Assembly: GCA_050289485.1 (NCBI GenBank)
Contig: JBNKFV010000012.1
Span: 1 to 39,547, forward strand
Direction: 5' to 3'
From: JBNKFV01 sp050289485
GTDB taxonomy: Bacteria > Pseudomonadota > Gammaproteobacteria > Pseudomonadales > Cellvibrionaceae
Length of the DNA: 39,547 nucleotides
Shown here: positions 8,266 through 17,798 of the stretch, one piece after another
How the letters are laid out: each line of letters opens with the position of its first letter
Position numbering within the stretch: position 1 is the first letter of the stretch
Made by a program: the position numbers and the translations under genes
Notes under the pieces: generated by a model
Told to the model about the DNA's origin: nothing
The model's input: only the letters and a program-made list of their open reading frames with translations
Database searches by the model: none

Positions 8266-9318
8266 ATGACCATGACGATATTTTCTGAAAACTGGCAACA
8301 GTTTTTAACCGCGCAAGGCGCCACGTTCAGTCACGGCGAGCTTACCGGGTTCAACGGCACCGCGCCGAATAACCTCGACATCACCAGTAGCACCTATGTA
8401 TCGCCATTAACCCAGCGCGCCTTGCTAACCTGTGCCGGGCCCGAGGCATTTAAATTTTTGCAGGGCCAGGTCACCTGCAATGTTGACGACCTGCACCAGC
8501 CGCAAGCCCGGCTCGGCGCTCATTGCACCCACAAAGGGCGCATGATTGCGAGCTTTGTTGCCTTTGCAACCCATAGCGATACCATTGCCTTGTCGGTTAA
8601 TTCTGGCTGTCTTGATGCACTGAAAACTGCACTCGGCAAATATATTGTCTTTTCAAAAGCCAAACTGGCAGTTGCCGACAACCAGGTGGGTGTCGGTATC
8701 GCCGGTAGCAATGCCGAAACAGTGCTCAAAACGTTATTCGGCGACGTACCCGACTCAATCTACGCCACCGTTACCTCAAACTCAGGCACGGTGATACGTA
8801 TTGCCCAGCAACAGTTTGAGTGCTGGTTAAGTGAAGAGGTGGCCATGGAGGTCTGGTCAAAAATGCAACCCGAATGCCAGGCAATAGGCAATAACGACTG
8901 GGATCGGCTCTGTATTCAGCAAGGGCTTGCAGAAGTACGCGCACAAACTATTGAAGAATTTATTCCGCAGATGCTGAATTTCGAACCACGGGACGGCATC
9001 AGCTACAGTAAAGGCTGCTATACCGGTCAGGAGGTAGTCGCCAGAATGACCTACCTCGGCAAACTAAAACGCCATACCTACCGCATGGAACTGGCTGGCA
9101 CACAGCAGCTGCTCCCCGGCACGCCCGTATATGCGGCTCAAAGTACACAGAGCGCAGGCCATATCGTGATGTCAGCCACTACCCATTGCGGCAACACAGC
9201 GTGCCTCGTTTGTGTGACTGATCAGGCAGTTTCCGACAATGGCGTGTTTCTGGATCAAGCCGGGGAACAAAAGTTTGAGATCCTACCCCTTCCCTATGCT
9301 ATAACTAAGGCTGAATAA
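8266..9318 (+). CDS. ygfZ: YgfZ, folate-binding Fe-S cluster repair protein
   Basis: The product is 350 residues and matches the YgfZ/GcvT family. The signature K-G-C-Y-T-G-Q-E is present in YSKGCYTGQEVVARMTYLGK at about residues 247-266, with its functionally important Cys. The N-terminal half has RALLTCAGPEAFKFLQGQVT, typical of the GcvT-like folate fold. YgfZ acts in the cytoplasm, using tetrahydrofolate to support assembly or repair of certain Fe-S proteins. It starts ATGACCATG; the second ATG (8272) is an alternative, and no strong ribosome binding site separates them. The HDOD gene follows after 40 nt in the same direction. The neighbour sdhE serves another cofactor-dependent enzyme, so the locus is about cofactor maintenance. 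Confidence 0.93.
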   Translation: MTMTIFSENWQQFLTAQGATFSHGELTGFNGTAPNNLDITSSTYVSPLTQRALLTCAGPEAFKFLQGQVTCNVDDLHQPQARLGAHCTHKGRMIASFVAFATHSDTIALSVNSGCLDALKTALGKYIVFSKAKLAVADNQVGVGIAGSNAETVLKTLFGDVPDSIYATVTSNSGTVIRIAQQQFECWLSEEVAMEVWSKMQPECQAIGNNDWDRLCIQQGLAEVRAQTIEEFIPQMLNFEPRDGISYSKGCYTGQEVVARMTYLGKLKRHTYRMELAGTQQLLPGTPVYAAQSTQSAGHIVMSATTHCGNTACLVCVTDQAVSDNGVFLDQAGEQKFEILPLPYAITKAE

Positions 9319-9358
9319 GGCCAGGCAGTTAGCCCTAAAGTATTAAGAGAATGTCTCT

Positions 9359-10195
9359 ATGAATCCATTAGTAGATCAGGTCCGCAAGGAAATCGTTGAC
9401 GCCATCAAAAATGACCGGCTGGTGCTGCCCACACTGCCCGAAGTGGCGTTACGCGTTAGAGAAGTTGCCGAAGACCCAGACGCCAGCATCGACAAGCTTG
9501 CAGGGGTAATCGGTAACGACGCCGCACTGACCGCACGCATTATTAAAGTGGCCAACAGCCCACTGCTGCGAGCCTCTCGCGCTATTGAAGACTTAAAAAC
9601 GGCATTAATGCGGCTTGGCATCGAATACACCTGCAACATCGCCACCGGTTTGGCCATGGAACAAATGTTTCAGGCGACGTCTGACATGATCGACAAACGC
9701 CTGCGTGAGGTGTGGTCAAGTTCCAGTGAAATAGCCGGCATTTGCCACGTATTATGTCGCCACTACACCAATCTGCGTCCCGATCAGGCCACCCTCGCGG
9801 GCTTGATTCACAAAATTGGCGTACTGCCCATTCTCACTTACGCAGAGGACAACCCCTCACTGCTGCGCGACAGCTTTACTCTCGATTCCGTGATTGACGC
9901 CCTGCACCCGGCCCTGGGCGATTTCATTTTAAAACAGTGGGAATTTCCGGAAGAGTTGCGCCATATACCCACCCAACACCTGAAATTTCGCCGTAACGCT
10001 GAAACAGCAGACTATGCCGATATTGTTACCGTCGCACTGCTGCAAAGCCATATGGGTACAGACCACCCCTTGGGCAAAATCAATTATGCCGAGGTAACCG
10101 CATTCGATCGTTTGGGGCTTGATCCCGACATGGAGTCGGCAGAGGCGGAAGACCTGAGCGACGAAATGGCCGCAGCCATGCAATTGCTCACTTAA
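9359..10195 (+). CDS. HDOD-domain signalling protein
   Basis: This 278-residue protein is nearly all HDOD domain. LPTLPEVALRVREVAEDPDAS, LAGVIGNDAALTARIIKVANS and IEDLKTALMRLGIEYTCNIA (residues 23-100) are the family's classic blocks. HDOD proteins are HD-GYP-related helical proteins lacking the catalytic HD residues, and act as scaffolds or adaptors in signalling, for example in c-di-GMP and stress responses. There is no receiver, GGDEF or EAL domain attached. The start at 9359 is preceded by TAAGAGAAT. It is likely co-transcribed with ygfZ. The specific partner is unknown. Confidence 0.88.
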   Translation: MNPLVDQVRKEIVDAIKNDRLVLPTLPEVALRVREVAEDPDASIDKLAGVIGNDAALTARIIKVANSPLLRASRAIEDLKTALMRLGIEYTCNIATGLAMEQMFQATSDMIDKRLREVWSSSSEIAGICHVLCRHYTNLRPDQATLAGLIHKIGVLPILTYAEDNPSLLRDSFTLDSVIDALHPALGDFILKQWEFPEELRHIPTQHLKFRRNAETADYADIVTVALLQSHMGTDHPLGKINYAEVTAFDRLGLDPDMESAEAEDLSDEMAAAMQLLT

Positions 10196-10314
10196 AGTCC
10201 GATATTCGAACCCGGCTTATACTTCAAGACAGTATTACTCGACTTGAGATGTTTGACTTATGATCTGGGCCAGATACACGCTAATTTACCCATAGAAGGC
10301 AACCCACGCGCATC

Positions 10315-10902
10315 ATGAATTTGCCAACCAACTTCGATTTCAGCCCCGAACAAGAAGCGGCCTATCTCATGTACTGCTTCGTTGTCGCGAGTCTGATTGG
10401 ACTGGTAGTGCACAGCCTACAAATAGTGAAATACCAACGCTGGCCGCACAAACGGGAAGAGATTTCGCTGGTGAGCTGGGCTTTTTGGAGCGGGATATGG
10501 ATGTTCGGAAGTGTCTATTACCTTGCCTTCACCCCTAACCTGGTTGCTGGCGGCCTGCCGCTGGTTAATTTACTACTCTGCCTGGGCATCGCCGGTTATG
10601 CCATGATGGGCCATTTTGCGCCGGTACAGCCAGAAGAGCGGGCAAAGCTCGAAGTCGAATACCAAAAAGGCTATGAAAAAACGGAAATCGCCAACCTCGG
10701 CCACAAGGTTCCAGAGGTGATAGAAAAAGCCTGGCCCTGTAAAAAAGGCGAAAAAATCGAGCACAGCCGGGGTTATATTCTCGCCCCTTTTGACGGCATT
10801 GCTATTATCTCCAACAAGACTGACGCCGACATTCCGCGTTTTGTCACCATCAAACAATACCAGGCTATTCGTGGCCAAAAGATCAAACCCGTTAGTCGTT
10901 AA
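10315..10902 (+). CDS. Conserved-looking three-helix membrane protein, function unknown
   Basis: I do not recognise a named family. The 195-residue product has three hydrophobic segments (about residues 17-37, 57-75 and 79-98: YCFVVASLIGLVVHSL, SLVSWAFWSGIWMFGSVYYL, PLVNLLLCLGIAGYAMMGHF), then a soluble charged tail of about 95 residues containing GYEKTEIANLGHKVPEVIEK. The tail is rich in Lys and Glu and should lie in the cytoplasm by the positive-inside rule, though the topology is not certain. There is no signal peptide or catalytic motif. It lies between an HDOD gene and an exported DUF6351-like gene without tight coupling to either. Confidence 0.7.
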   Translation: MNLPTNFDFSPEQEAAYLMYCFVVASLIGLVVHSLQIVKYQRWPHKREEISLVSWAFWSGIWMFGSVYYLAFTPNLVAGGLPLVNLLLCLGIAGYAMMGHFAPVQPEERAKLEVEYQKGYEKTEIANLGHKVPEVIEKAWPCKKGEKIEHSRGYILAPFDGIAIISNKTDADIPRFVTIKQYQAIRGQKIKPVSR

Positions 10903-10981
10903 AACAAAATCACGCGCCAGCCACTATACTAATAACAAACCCCACGCCGGACGGAGCTATGCATTCCAATGAGAGGTTCCT

Positions 10982-13237
10982 ATGGGTAAACGTTTGTTCT
11001 TGATTACCAGCGGCATTGTAGCCTTCGGCTTGATGACGCTTATCGGGCTGAGTGTGTATATTTACCAGCAACTGCCAAAAATCCCCCTGCCTCCCAAAGC
11101 GCCCGTTCTGGCGGTACCCCCTGGCAACGAGCCTCCAAACCTGATCTCAGCCTACAGCGGCCCCCATCTCAGTCTCATGCAACGCCCCGTGGATAGCTTC
11201 AATTACCCTATCGCTATCGGCGAGACCGGCCCCTCAGAACCACTCTATGCCCGGCATAGCCCGTATCCTTTTTTATGCGGCAAAGATGATACCCGACCCG
11301 GCGTACAGCCGCTGATTGATAATCACGAGGGCTTTGGGGTACCGATTTTTAACGGAGACGATCAATTGGTGGGCTACAGTAAAGACTGCCACTACCCCAC
11401 CCAAATCAGCTATTTTTACAACCGCGCAGGCACTGACGAATTCTATCCATTAAGCGAAGCCAACAACGACATTGCCACCATCAACCTTAACGGTGAGAAG
11501 ATTGATTTTGTTGTGCGCGTCGAGACAGGCACCATCAATCGCTTTATCTATGCGCTGATGATACTCAAAGGGCCCACTGACGAACCAGCCACACCCGACC
11601 AGCGCTACTGGAATCAACATCTGCTCTACCAGTTTCAGGGTGGTGTCGGCATTGGTCGACGCCAGGGCAATTTTAATCTGAAAAAAATTCTGGCAAACCG
11701 GACAGCTGAACTACAAGCAGGATATGCCGTTGCCTTTTCAACCGGCAACCAAACCAGCAACCACTACAACATGGTGCTGGCTGAAGACACTGCGCTACGT
11801 GTCAAAAAACAGTTCTCTGCCCGTTATGGCAAGCCAGACTACACCATCGGTATTGGCGGCTCTGGTGGTGCCATCCAGCAATACCTGATTGCCCAAAATG
11901 GCAGTGGGCTGCTGGATGCGGCTATACCGCAATACGCCTACCCGGATATGGTGACTCAAACCACCTATGTCATGGACTGCGAGCCGCTCGAATACTTTTT
12001 TGACGTGATTGGCAACAGCAGTACCTGGAACAACTGGCGCAATCGCCAGCGCATTATTGGGCTCAATGCTGATCCAACGGCAACCAATCCTTTTAATGCG
12101 CTGCGCAGCGTAGCCGAACTGCTAAACGGTCACTGGGTGCCGCCAGCCAAAGGAATGTCGGAGTGTGTTGAAGGTTGGCGAGGCCTTACGCCACTGGTGA
12201 ACAACCCCACGTTTACTCACTTGCGCGCTAATTTTGCCAGCACTATTGTCAACCACGAGCATTGGACTCACTGGGACGACCTTAAGTATTACTACGGTAC
12301 GGATGCCAGAGGGTATGCCAACAGCACCTGGGACAATATTGGTGTGCAATACGGCTTAGCCGCACTAAAAGAAAAACAGATTACCCCGGAAGAATTTTTA
12401 TATCTGAATGCCAACATCGGCGGCTGGAAAAGCCCACAGAACATGCAGCCGGAAAAATTATGGATCCTGGAGCGCCGTTTTACGCCGGTAGAATTTTCAT
12501 CCTGGGGCCACCACAACATGACCCTTAGCCCAGACAACGGCGCAACGCCGGCTAAACGCACCAGAGCCAGCCTTGATGCCATCCGCGGGGCCTACTTTTC
12601 TGGGCATGTATTTATTGGTTTTGCCGATATCCCCATTATCGATATGCGCCATTACCTGGAAGATGAACTCAACATGCATCACACCACCGCATCCTTTGCG
12701 ACACGGCTACGGCTGCTGGCAGGACAAGGGCATGCCGACAATCAGGTTATCTGGGTAGCGCACAAAGACTATGATCCGGTCCCCGAAGCGCTGCAACTGC
12801 TGGACAAATGGCTGCAAGCGAAAGCCCACGGTGAGCACAACAGGCCAACTGACATACAAGACACTTGCTTTAACGCCGAAGGTGACGTTATCGCCATGGG
12901 CCCAGAAGTATGGAATGGCGACTGGAACCAGCAACCACAAGGCGAATGTATGAAAGTTTATCCACGCTTTAAAACATCCCGTGAAGTCGCCGGTGATACG
13001 CCAGCCGGCATTACCTTTAAGTGCGCCACCCAAACCATTAAACAGGCCATAACAGCGGGTGTTTATGGTGAGATTGACATGCGCCCTTATCGGCACACAT
13101 TGCGCACCATATTTCCCGAGGGGGTTTGCGACTATTCTAAGCCCGACCAAGGCCTGCCAGAACAGTTAATGTCGAGCGTCGCACAGAAAAAACAGCAGCA
13201 ACAGCACTGGGCCAATGCCTCACCGCAAACGCATTGA
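10982..13237 (+). CDS. DUF6351-like exported putative hydrolase
   Basis: This is a 751-residue protein with an N-terminal membrane anchor or signal (LFLITSGIVAFGLMTLIGLSVYIYQ, residues 4-28), so the body is periplasmic or outer-facing. At about residues 288-300 it has DYTIGIGGSGGAIQQYL, a GxSGG nucleophile-elbow-like motif of alpha/beta hydrolases. Conserved-looking features include SGGDNQ-type loops, paired Cys (PFLCGKDD, YSKDCHYP) and the C-terminal YRHTLRTIFPEGVCDYSKPD, which I associate with the DUF6351 family (tannase/feruloyl-esterase-like fold). The start at 10982 has GAGAGGTTCCT upstream. The substrate is unknown; an ester or polyester substrate is a reasonable guess but not shown. 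It precedes mgsA, with a 63-nt gap. Confidence 0.72.
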   Translation: MGKRLFLITSGIVAFGLMTLIGLSVYIYQQLPKIPLPPKAPVLAVPPGNEPPNLISAYSGPHLSLMQRPVDSFNYPIAIGETGPSEPLYARHSPYPFLCGKDDTRPGVQPLIDNHEGFGVPIFNGDDQLVGYSKDCHYPTQISYFYNRAGTDEFYPLSEANNDIATINLNGEKIDFVVRVETGTINRFIYALMILKGPTDEPATPDQRYWNQHLLYQFQGGVGIGRRQGNFNLKKILANRTAELQAGYAVAFSTGNQTSNHYNMVLAEDTALRVKKQFSARYGKPDYTIGIGGSGGAIQQYLIAQNGSGLLDAAIPQYAYPDMVTQTTYVMDCEPLEYFFDVIGNSSTWNNWRNRQRIIGLNADPTATNPFNALRSVAELLNGHWVPPAKGMSECVEGWRGLTPLVNNPTFTHLRANFASTIVNHEHWTHWDDLKYYYGTDARGYANSTWDNIGVQYGLAALKEKQITPEEFLYLNANIGGWKSPQNMQPEKLWILERRFTPVEFSSWGHHNMTLSPDNGATPAKRTRASLDAIRGAYFSGHVFIGFADIPIIDMRHYLEDELNMHHTTASFATRLRLLAGQGHADNQVIWVAHKDYDPVPEALQLLDKWLQAKAHGEHNRPTDIQDTCFNAEGDVIAMGPEVWNGDWNQQPQGECMKVYPRFKTSREVAGDTPAGITFKCATQTIKQAITAGVYGEIDMRPYRHTLRTIFPEGVCDYSKPDQGLPEQLMSSVAQKKQQQQHWANASPQTH

Positions 13238-13300
13238 CTTCGCCAAGCCGGCAACACACACTGTTTATTGACTTGGCCACAAGAACAACGGAGCGTTTTT

Positions 13301-13762
13301 TTGAAAACCAAATTATCGCCAATAACATCGCAAAAGAGCATTGCCCTGATAGCCCACGACAACATGAAAGCCGCACTGTGTAACTGGGCCATAAAACACA
13401 GGGATTTACTGGTCAACCATACGCTGTGTGCCACCGGCACCACCGGCTATCATGTGCAAGCAGCCACCGGGTTAACCGTTGAAAAATGTATCAGCGGGCC
13501 ACTGGGAGGCGATCAACAGATTGGTGCAAAAATCTCGGAAGGTAAGGTTGATATGTTGGTTTTCTTCTGGGATCCCTTCGAACCTATGCCCCACGACCCG
13601 GATGTGAAAGCCCTGCTTCGCGTAGCTGCCGCCTGGAATATTCCCGTTGCCTGTAATCAGGCCACTGCTGATTTTTTAATCTCGTCACCGCTACTGGGTA
13701 GTGAGTACGAAAGACAGATTCCTGATTACGATAGTTATCTTCAGGAACGCACCGCGAAATAA
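13301..13762 (+). CDS. mgsA: Methylglyoxal synthase
   Basis: MgsA converts dihydroxyacetone phosphate to methylglyoxal and phosphate, bypassing lower glycolysis when sugar phosphates build up. The product has 153 residues, the family's usual length. Signature blocks are present: IALIAHDNMKAAL near the start, ATGTTGY for phosphate binding, SGPLGGDQQIGAKI with the catalytic Asp, and FFWDPFEPMPHDPDVKALLR with the essential His. The TTG start at 13301 is chosen because GGAG lies 7 nt upstream (13290-13293) and it gives the standard length. A TTG at 13268 would add 11 residues. It follows the DUF6351-like gene on the same strand. Confidence 0.95.
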   Translation: MKTKLSPITSQKSIALIAHDNMKAALCNWAIKHRDLLVNHTLCATGTTGYHVQAATGLTVEKCISGPLGGDQQIGAKISEGKVDMLVFFWDPFEPMPHDPDVKALLRVAAAWNIPVACNQATADFLISSPLLGSEYERQIPDYDSYLQERTAK

Positions 13763-13943
13763 CTCTGAGCAAGACAGAACTTCACTCTATTGACTCGGTA
13801 AAGATTCCTGCCGGGTTAACACTACCGTTGCGAAAACCAGAACCGGTATTTGCCCAGCGGCCTTTAACCGGTGATTAAAATCATCACCGAGAATACGGGG
13901 TTTGGTATACCCCTTGTGAACTTATCCTTAGAAGAGCAGTATT

Positions 13944-15353
13944 TTGTCAACATCCACACCCGCAGTAACCGCAATGACCCCACTGGAACAGCGTTTAGCA
14001 CTACTGATGGTATGCATGGGGTCGTTTATGTCGCCGTTTACTATGGCAGCGGTGAATATTGCCATCCCCTCCATCGCTTCAGACCTGCAAATTGATGCTG
14101 CCAGCATTGCCTGGCTGCCCACCCTGTTTCTGCTGGCCAATGTAGCACTGCTGCTACCTTTCAGCAGCCTTGCCGACAACTACGGGCGCAAGCGGGTTTA
14201 CCTCGCAGGCTTGTTATTGTCGATGGTGGCATCCGTGGCGGGTGCTCTGGCACCCAACAGTGAGTGGCTACTGGCCAGTAGAGCACTGCAGGGGGCCGCA
14301 TCGGCGATGCTCTTTGGTACCAGCCTCGCGATTATTACCTCGGTATTCCCCGCAGAAAAAAGAGGCCTGCCACTGGGGCTGAACACCGCCAGCATTTATA
14401 TAGGGCTAACCATTGCCCCCGCCGTTGGCGGCTGGGTAACTGAGCACCTTGGTTGGCGTGGCGTATTCTTTTTACCACTACCGCTGGCTATCAGCTTGCT
14501 GATACTCGGTAGCATATTTATCAAACACGACTGGAAGAAGGACACATTTTCAGCGTTTGACTGGGTTGGTTCCAGTTTATTTGCCGCGTGGGCCGTGACC
14601 TTTGTACTGGGCTTTTCTCTGCTGCCAGCCTTTAATGGCACACTGTTACTGGTGCTGTCTGTGATGATAATGGGCGTATTTATTCTGCATCAGACCAATC
14701 GCTCGTCGCCACTGATTCGAGTACAGTTATTTACCCGCAACCGCATGTTTAGCTTTTCGGTGTGCACCGCGTTTTTGATGTATGCCAGTAACTATCCTCT
14801 TGGCTTTTTACTGAGTTTGTACCTGCAATATATTCGTGGCCTTACACCCGCCGACGCAGGCCAGATACTACTCACTCAAGCATGTGCCATGGCGCTGCTC
14901 GCGCCTTTTTCCGGCAAGCTTTCTGATAAAGTTGAACCGCGCACGCTGACAACGCTCGGTTGTGCCTCTACACTACTTGGTTTTCTGTTACTGTCGCAAT
15001 TACATGACTCAACTGCCATTGAGATGATCTGCGCTTCTCTGTTTTTGATAGGCATTGGCTTTGGCTTGTTTTCATCCCCCAATCACAACGCCGTAATGAG
15101 CGCCGTAGAAAGCAAAGATATTGGTGTAGCATCCGCCAGTCTTAACCTTGCTAGGGTGTGCGGTAACATTTTTTCCATGAGTTTGGCCAGTTGCCTTATC
15201 CATGTGTTTATTGGCAGGGAACTAATCAGGCCCGAAAATTATCCAGATCTAATGAGAACGGTCGATGTTGCCTTCGCAATGGCCATTGCAATGGCAACCA
15301 TCGCCATTTTGCTGTCAGCAAATCGCGGGAAGCGACTCAACAGTACCCGCTGA
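13944..15353 (+). CDS. MFS drug/metabolite exporter (DHA2/EmrB-QacA type)
   Basis: This is a 469-residue, very hydrophobic protein with about 14 membrane segments. After helix 2 it has the MFS motif A, LADNYGRKRVYLAG. In helix 5 it has the antiporter motif C-like APAVGGWVTEHLGWRGVFF. Both fit the DHA2 family of proton-driven multidrug or metabolite exporters in the inner membrane. No membrane-fusion or outer-membrane partner is adjacent. The start is uncertain: TTG at 13944 has GAAGAG nearby, while ATG at 13974 lacks a site and would remove ten polar residues without affecting the fold. A hairpin-rich intergenic region (13869-13889) lies upstream. Confidence 0.87.
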   Translation: MSTSTPAVTAMTPLEQRLALLMVCMGSFMSPFTMAAVNIAIPSIASDLQIDAASIAWLPTLFLLANVALLLPFSSLADNYGRKRVYLAGLLLSMVASVAGALAPNSEWLLASRALQGAASAMLFGTSLAIITSVFPAEKRGLPLGLNTASIYIGLTIAPAVGGWVTEHLGWRGVFFLPLPLAISLLILGSIFIKHDWKKDTFSAFDWVGSSLFAAWAVTFVLGFSLLPAFNGTLLLVLSVMIMGVFILHQTNRSSPLIRVQLFTRNRMFSFSVCTAFLMYASNYPLGFLLSLYLQYIRGLTPADAGQILLTQACAMALLAPFSGKLSDKVEPRTLTTLGCASTLLGFLLLSQLHDSTAIEMICASLFLIGIGFGLFSSPNHNAVMSAVESKDIGVASASLNLARVCGNIFSMSLASCLIHVFIGRELIRPENYPDLMRTVDVAFAMAIAMATIAILLSANRGKRLNSTR

Positions 15354-15377
15354 CAACACCGAAAGGAGACACGCTTT

Positions 15378-15836
15378 ATGTTAAAACCTTTACGCCAACT
15401 TTTTGATTTGCTGCAAGCACCCGCAGACAAGGACACCAAACCCAACAGAGAAACTATGCAGCTGGCTGCAGCCGCCTTGATGCTGGAAGTTGCCAGCGTT
15501 GATCAGCAGCTCGATGGACGAGAGTTGGGGGTCATTAGGAAGCGCCTCCAGGAGCAGCTCCAGCTACCTGAGAACCTGTTGCAGGAAATGCTCGATCACG
15601 CCCGCACTCAACAGTCCCAAGCAACCTCTTTGTATGAGTTTACCCGCCTGATTAATGATTATTTTTCTGCTGAGGAAAAACTGTTACTGATCGAAGACAT
15701 GTGGTCGGTGGCTTACGCGGATGACGAGATTGATAAGTACGAAGAGTATGTTATACGGCGAGTAGCAGAATTAATCTATGTGGCTCACTCTGACTTTATT
15801 CGCTGCAAAATTACCGTGAGAGAGAAGCGTGGTTAA
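15378..15836 (+). CDS. TerB-family protein
   Basis: The 152-residue, all-helical soluble protein matches the TerB/DjlA-type fold. An acidic metal-binding turn is visible in both halves: ASVDQQLDGRELGVIRKRL (about residues 39-57) and AYADDEIDKYEEYVIRRVAEL (about 115-135). TerB proteins bind calcium or other divalent metals and act at the inner membrane in tellurite and stress responses, though most chromosomal copies have unknown roles. There is a strong AAGGAG site (15362-15367) before the ATG. No other ter genes are present, so tellurite resistance should not be assumed. It converges on rssC with only 29 nt between the stops. Confidence 0.85.
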   Translation: MLKPLRQLFDLLQAPADKDTKPNRETMQLAAAALMLEVASVDQQLDGRELGVIRKRLQEQLQLPENLLQEMLDHARTQQSQATSLYEFTRLINDYFSAEEKLLLIEDMWSVAYADDEIDKYEEYVIRRVAELIYVAHSDFIRCKITVREKRG

Positions 15837-15865
15837 CAGACGGTGAGAGCTTTTCTACATCAGGT

Positions 15866-16354
15866 TCAGGTGCTGCTTTCCAGTGTCGCCACCAAGTCTT
15901 TGAAGGTCTCTCGATTAGTTTCGTTAAGCTCCATCAACACCTTGTGAGCCTCTAGCACTTTAGCCTTTACCACTTCGTCATCTGAAGCAGATAACTGCAA
16001 TGGCTCGGCCCCATCAACGGCCGCACGTGGTGCTTCTTCAACAATATTAAAAATCGCCTCAAACCCCATGGAGTCAAGAAGACGATTGATACTTGGATTG
16101 GTCGACACAATCATGGGCGTAATATCATACTGTTCACGGCCAATAATGGCTATTTTGGCCATCAAACCCAAGGTAGTACTATCGATGGCTTCCGCGTCTT
16201 TCAAATCAAACAGCACAGAATAAAAGTGCTCATCAGAAAACATCGATTGAATAAACTGGTCGAATGAAATACACAGTGTCAGCCGCACATCGCCATCGAG
16301 TTTGATGATGTAAACACCGTTATGTTCTGCAACCAGGATTCGCCCAGGGCGCAT
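15866..16354 (-). CDS. rssC: STAS-domain anti-sigma factor antagonist (RssC-like)
   Basis: The 162-residue protein has a STAS fold in residues 5-110. The phosphorylatable Ser region is DAEAIDSTTLGLMAKIAI, where the D-S-T motif is the typical anti-sigma antagonist site. An unusual C-terminal helix (KAKVLEAHKVLMELNETNRETF) extends beyond the STAS core, as in the Pseudomonas RssC/HsbA-type proteins. It would switch between an anti-sigma or adaptor partner and a free form according to phosphorylation, the phosphate being removed by the adjacent PP2C protein. Its ATG overlaps the rssB stop (TGATG), with GAGGT as ribosome binding site, so the two are translationally coupled. Confidence 0.85.
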   Translation of the reverse strand: MRPGRILVAEHNGVYIIKLDGDVRLTLCISFDQFIQSMFSDEHFYSVLFDLKDAEAIDSTTLGLMAKIAIIGREQYDITPMIVSTNPSINRLLDSMGFEAIFNIVEEAPRAAVDGAEPLQLSASDDEVVKAKVLEAHKVLMELNETNRETFKDLVATLESST

Positions 16355-17544
16355 CAGTTACCTCGTCTCAAAATTGTTAACATCGCAATATCGTCTGGGG
16401 CATCAATATGCTCCTCCAAACCCAACATACGCTGAATAGACGTTCCTACATCGCCACTACTCTCTATTGAGTGTAGTAACGCTGATTCTTTTTCGCTTAA
16501 GCTCACTCCTGGCATAATCTCGAGCACACCGTCGGAAAACGCCACGATTTGCCCATCTTCAGGTATTGTCGCCGAATAGACAGTCCAGTTGGGATTAGAA
16601 AATATTCCAACAGGTTTACCTTTACCAGGTAAAAAACTGGCTTTTCCACCCGTGATCAGCACCGGCATGGGCAGATGCCCACCTACCACATAGCGCATCT
16701 CATGGGTACGCCGATCAATCACCCCCAAAAAGCAGGTAAAATGGTGGTCCAGACGGGCACTCATAAGAGCAGCGTTAATCTGCTGCAGCATCCAGTTAGG
16801 GCCTTCGGCAAACGTCGACTCATCCGAAAAGAAACCATTTTCGCGCACCATGCGGGTAATCAGGTGTTTCAGCCACACGGTAACAAAGGCCGACGATGCC
16901 CCATGCCCTGACACATCGGTCAGGTAAAACGCCAGGTAATGCTCGCCCAGAAAGGCGTAATCAACAAAGTCGCCACTGAGGTATAAAGAAGGAATAATAT
17001 GGTGGTTAATTCGATAACCATCACGCGACATCGGCCCGCTCGGCAGCATGCGCTCCTGCACCATACGCCCGGCCTTGTGGTCGCGCTCAAGAATGCGGAG
17101 ATTGTCTTGCAGCTCACGGTTGGTGCGTTCCAGTGCCTCACGTACTTCACGGTTTTGCGCCAGCAGGTCACGCCGCTCCAGGGCCCGCTCTATGGAATGA
17201 ACCAATACTTCCATATCGACCACAGGCTTGGTGAGGTAGTCACTAGCGCCCAGCCTAAGGGCCTCAACCACATCTCCCATCACACCCACACCGGAGATAA
17301 CAATGACAGGGGTGTCCTGACACCGTTGATTCACCTCTCGCAATACCGCTAAGCCGTCCATACCCTGCATACGCAAATCTGACAGGACAAGATCAGGCTT
17401 TACCGTATCGAAAAGCTCCAGGCCACGAATGCCATCAGTGGCTTCATATATGTCATACCCGCTGTCTTCCAGATAGGCCACAAGGCTCTGCCGAACCAAG
17501 TTGTCATCATCGATGATCAGCAGCTTTCTAATGGGCTTTGTCAT
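16354..17544 (-). CDS. rssB: Response regulator with PP2C phosphatase output (RssB-like)
   Basis: The protein is 396 residues. The N-terminal receiver domain (about 8-125) has the acidic pair IIDDD, phospho-acceptor Asp in VLSDLRMQGMDG, and conserved Lys in DYLTKPV. A coiled-coil linker (RDLLAQNREVREALERTNRE) leads to a SpoIIE/RsbU-type PP2C domain (about 190-395) with metal-binding FYLTDVSGHGASSA and VAFSDGVLEI. It should dephosphorylate the partner STAS protein when its receiver is activated. Domain order and length match Pseudomonas RssB. It lies upstream of rssC, and a PilZ gene and mlaA lie beyond it, as I recall for the Pseudomonas PA2797-PA2800 order. No cognate kinase is present here. 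Confidence 0.9.
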   Translation of the reverse strand: MTKPIRKLLIIDDDNLVRQSLVAYLEDSGYDIYEATDGIRGLELFDTVKPDLVLSDLRMQGMDGLAVLREVNQRCQDTPVIVISGVGVMGDVVEALRLGASDYLTKPVVDMEVLVHSIERALERRDLLAQNREVREALERTNRELQDNLRILERDHKAGRMVQERMLPSGPMSRDGYRINHHIIPSLYLSGDFVDYAFLGEHYLAFYLTDVSGHGASSAFVTVWLKHLITRMVRENGFFSDESTFAEGPNWMLQQINAALMSARLDHHFTCFLGVIDRRTHEMRYVVGGHLPMPVLITGGKASFLPGKGKPVGIFSNPNWTVYSATIPEDGQIVAFSDGVLEIMPGVSLSEKESALLHSIESSGDVGTSIQRMLGLEEHIDAPDDIAMLTILRRGN

Positions 17545-17798
17545 GTGGTTATTTGCTTATGGAATCAGGCTGCCAGCTTGCTAATACTCTCTAATTGCCC
17601 CCCGCGAGAGCGATTACCCGGTGCTAAACAGGGGGATTTTTGGGACAAGTCAGCGGGGCCAACATTAACCCCAAAAGTGTGAAGGTGCAAGCAACTAAAA
17701 TGCACAATTAGTGCTAGATTCAACTATAGTTTAGTCGGAGTGAATAAGGTTCATCGGCCAAAGGTATTTGAACGATAACAACGGAGCCAATCATTACT

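Noticed and set aside
15378..15836. A tellurite-resistance operon around the TerB-like gene.
   Set aside because: No other ter gene is present, and single TerB-like genes are common without any tellurite role.
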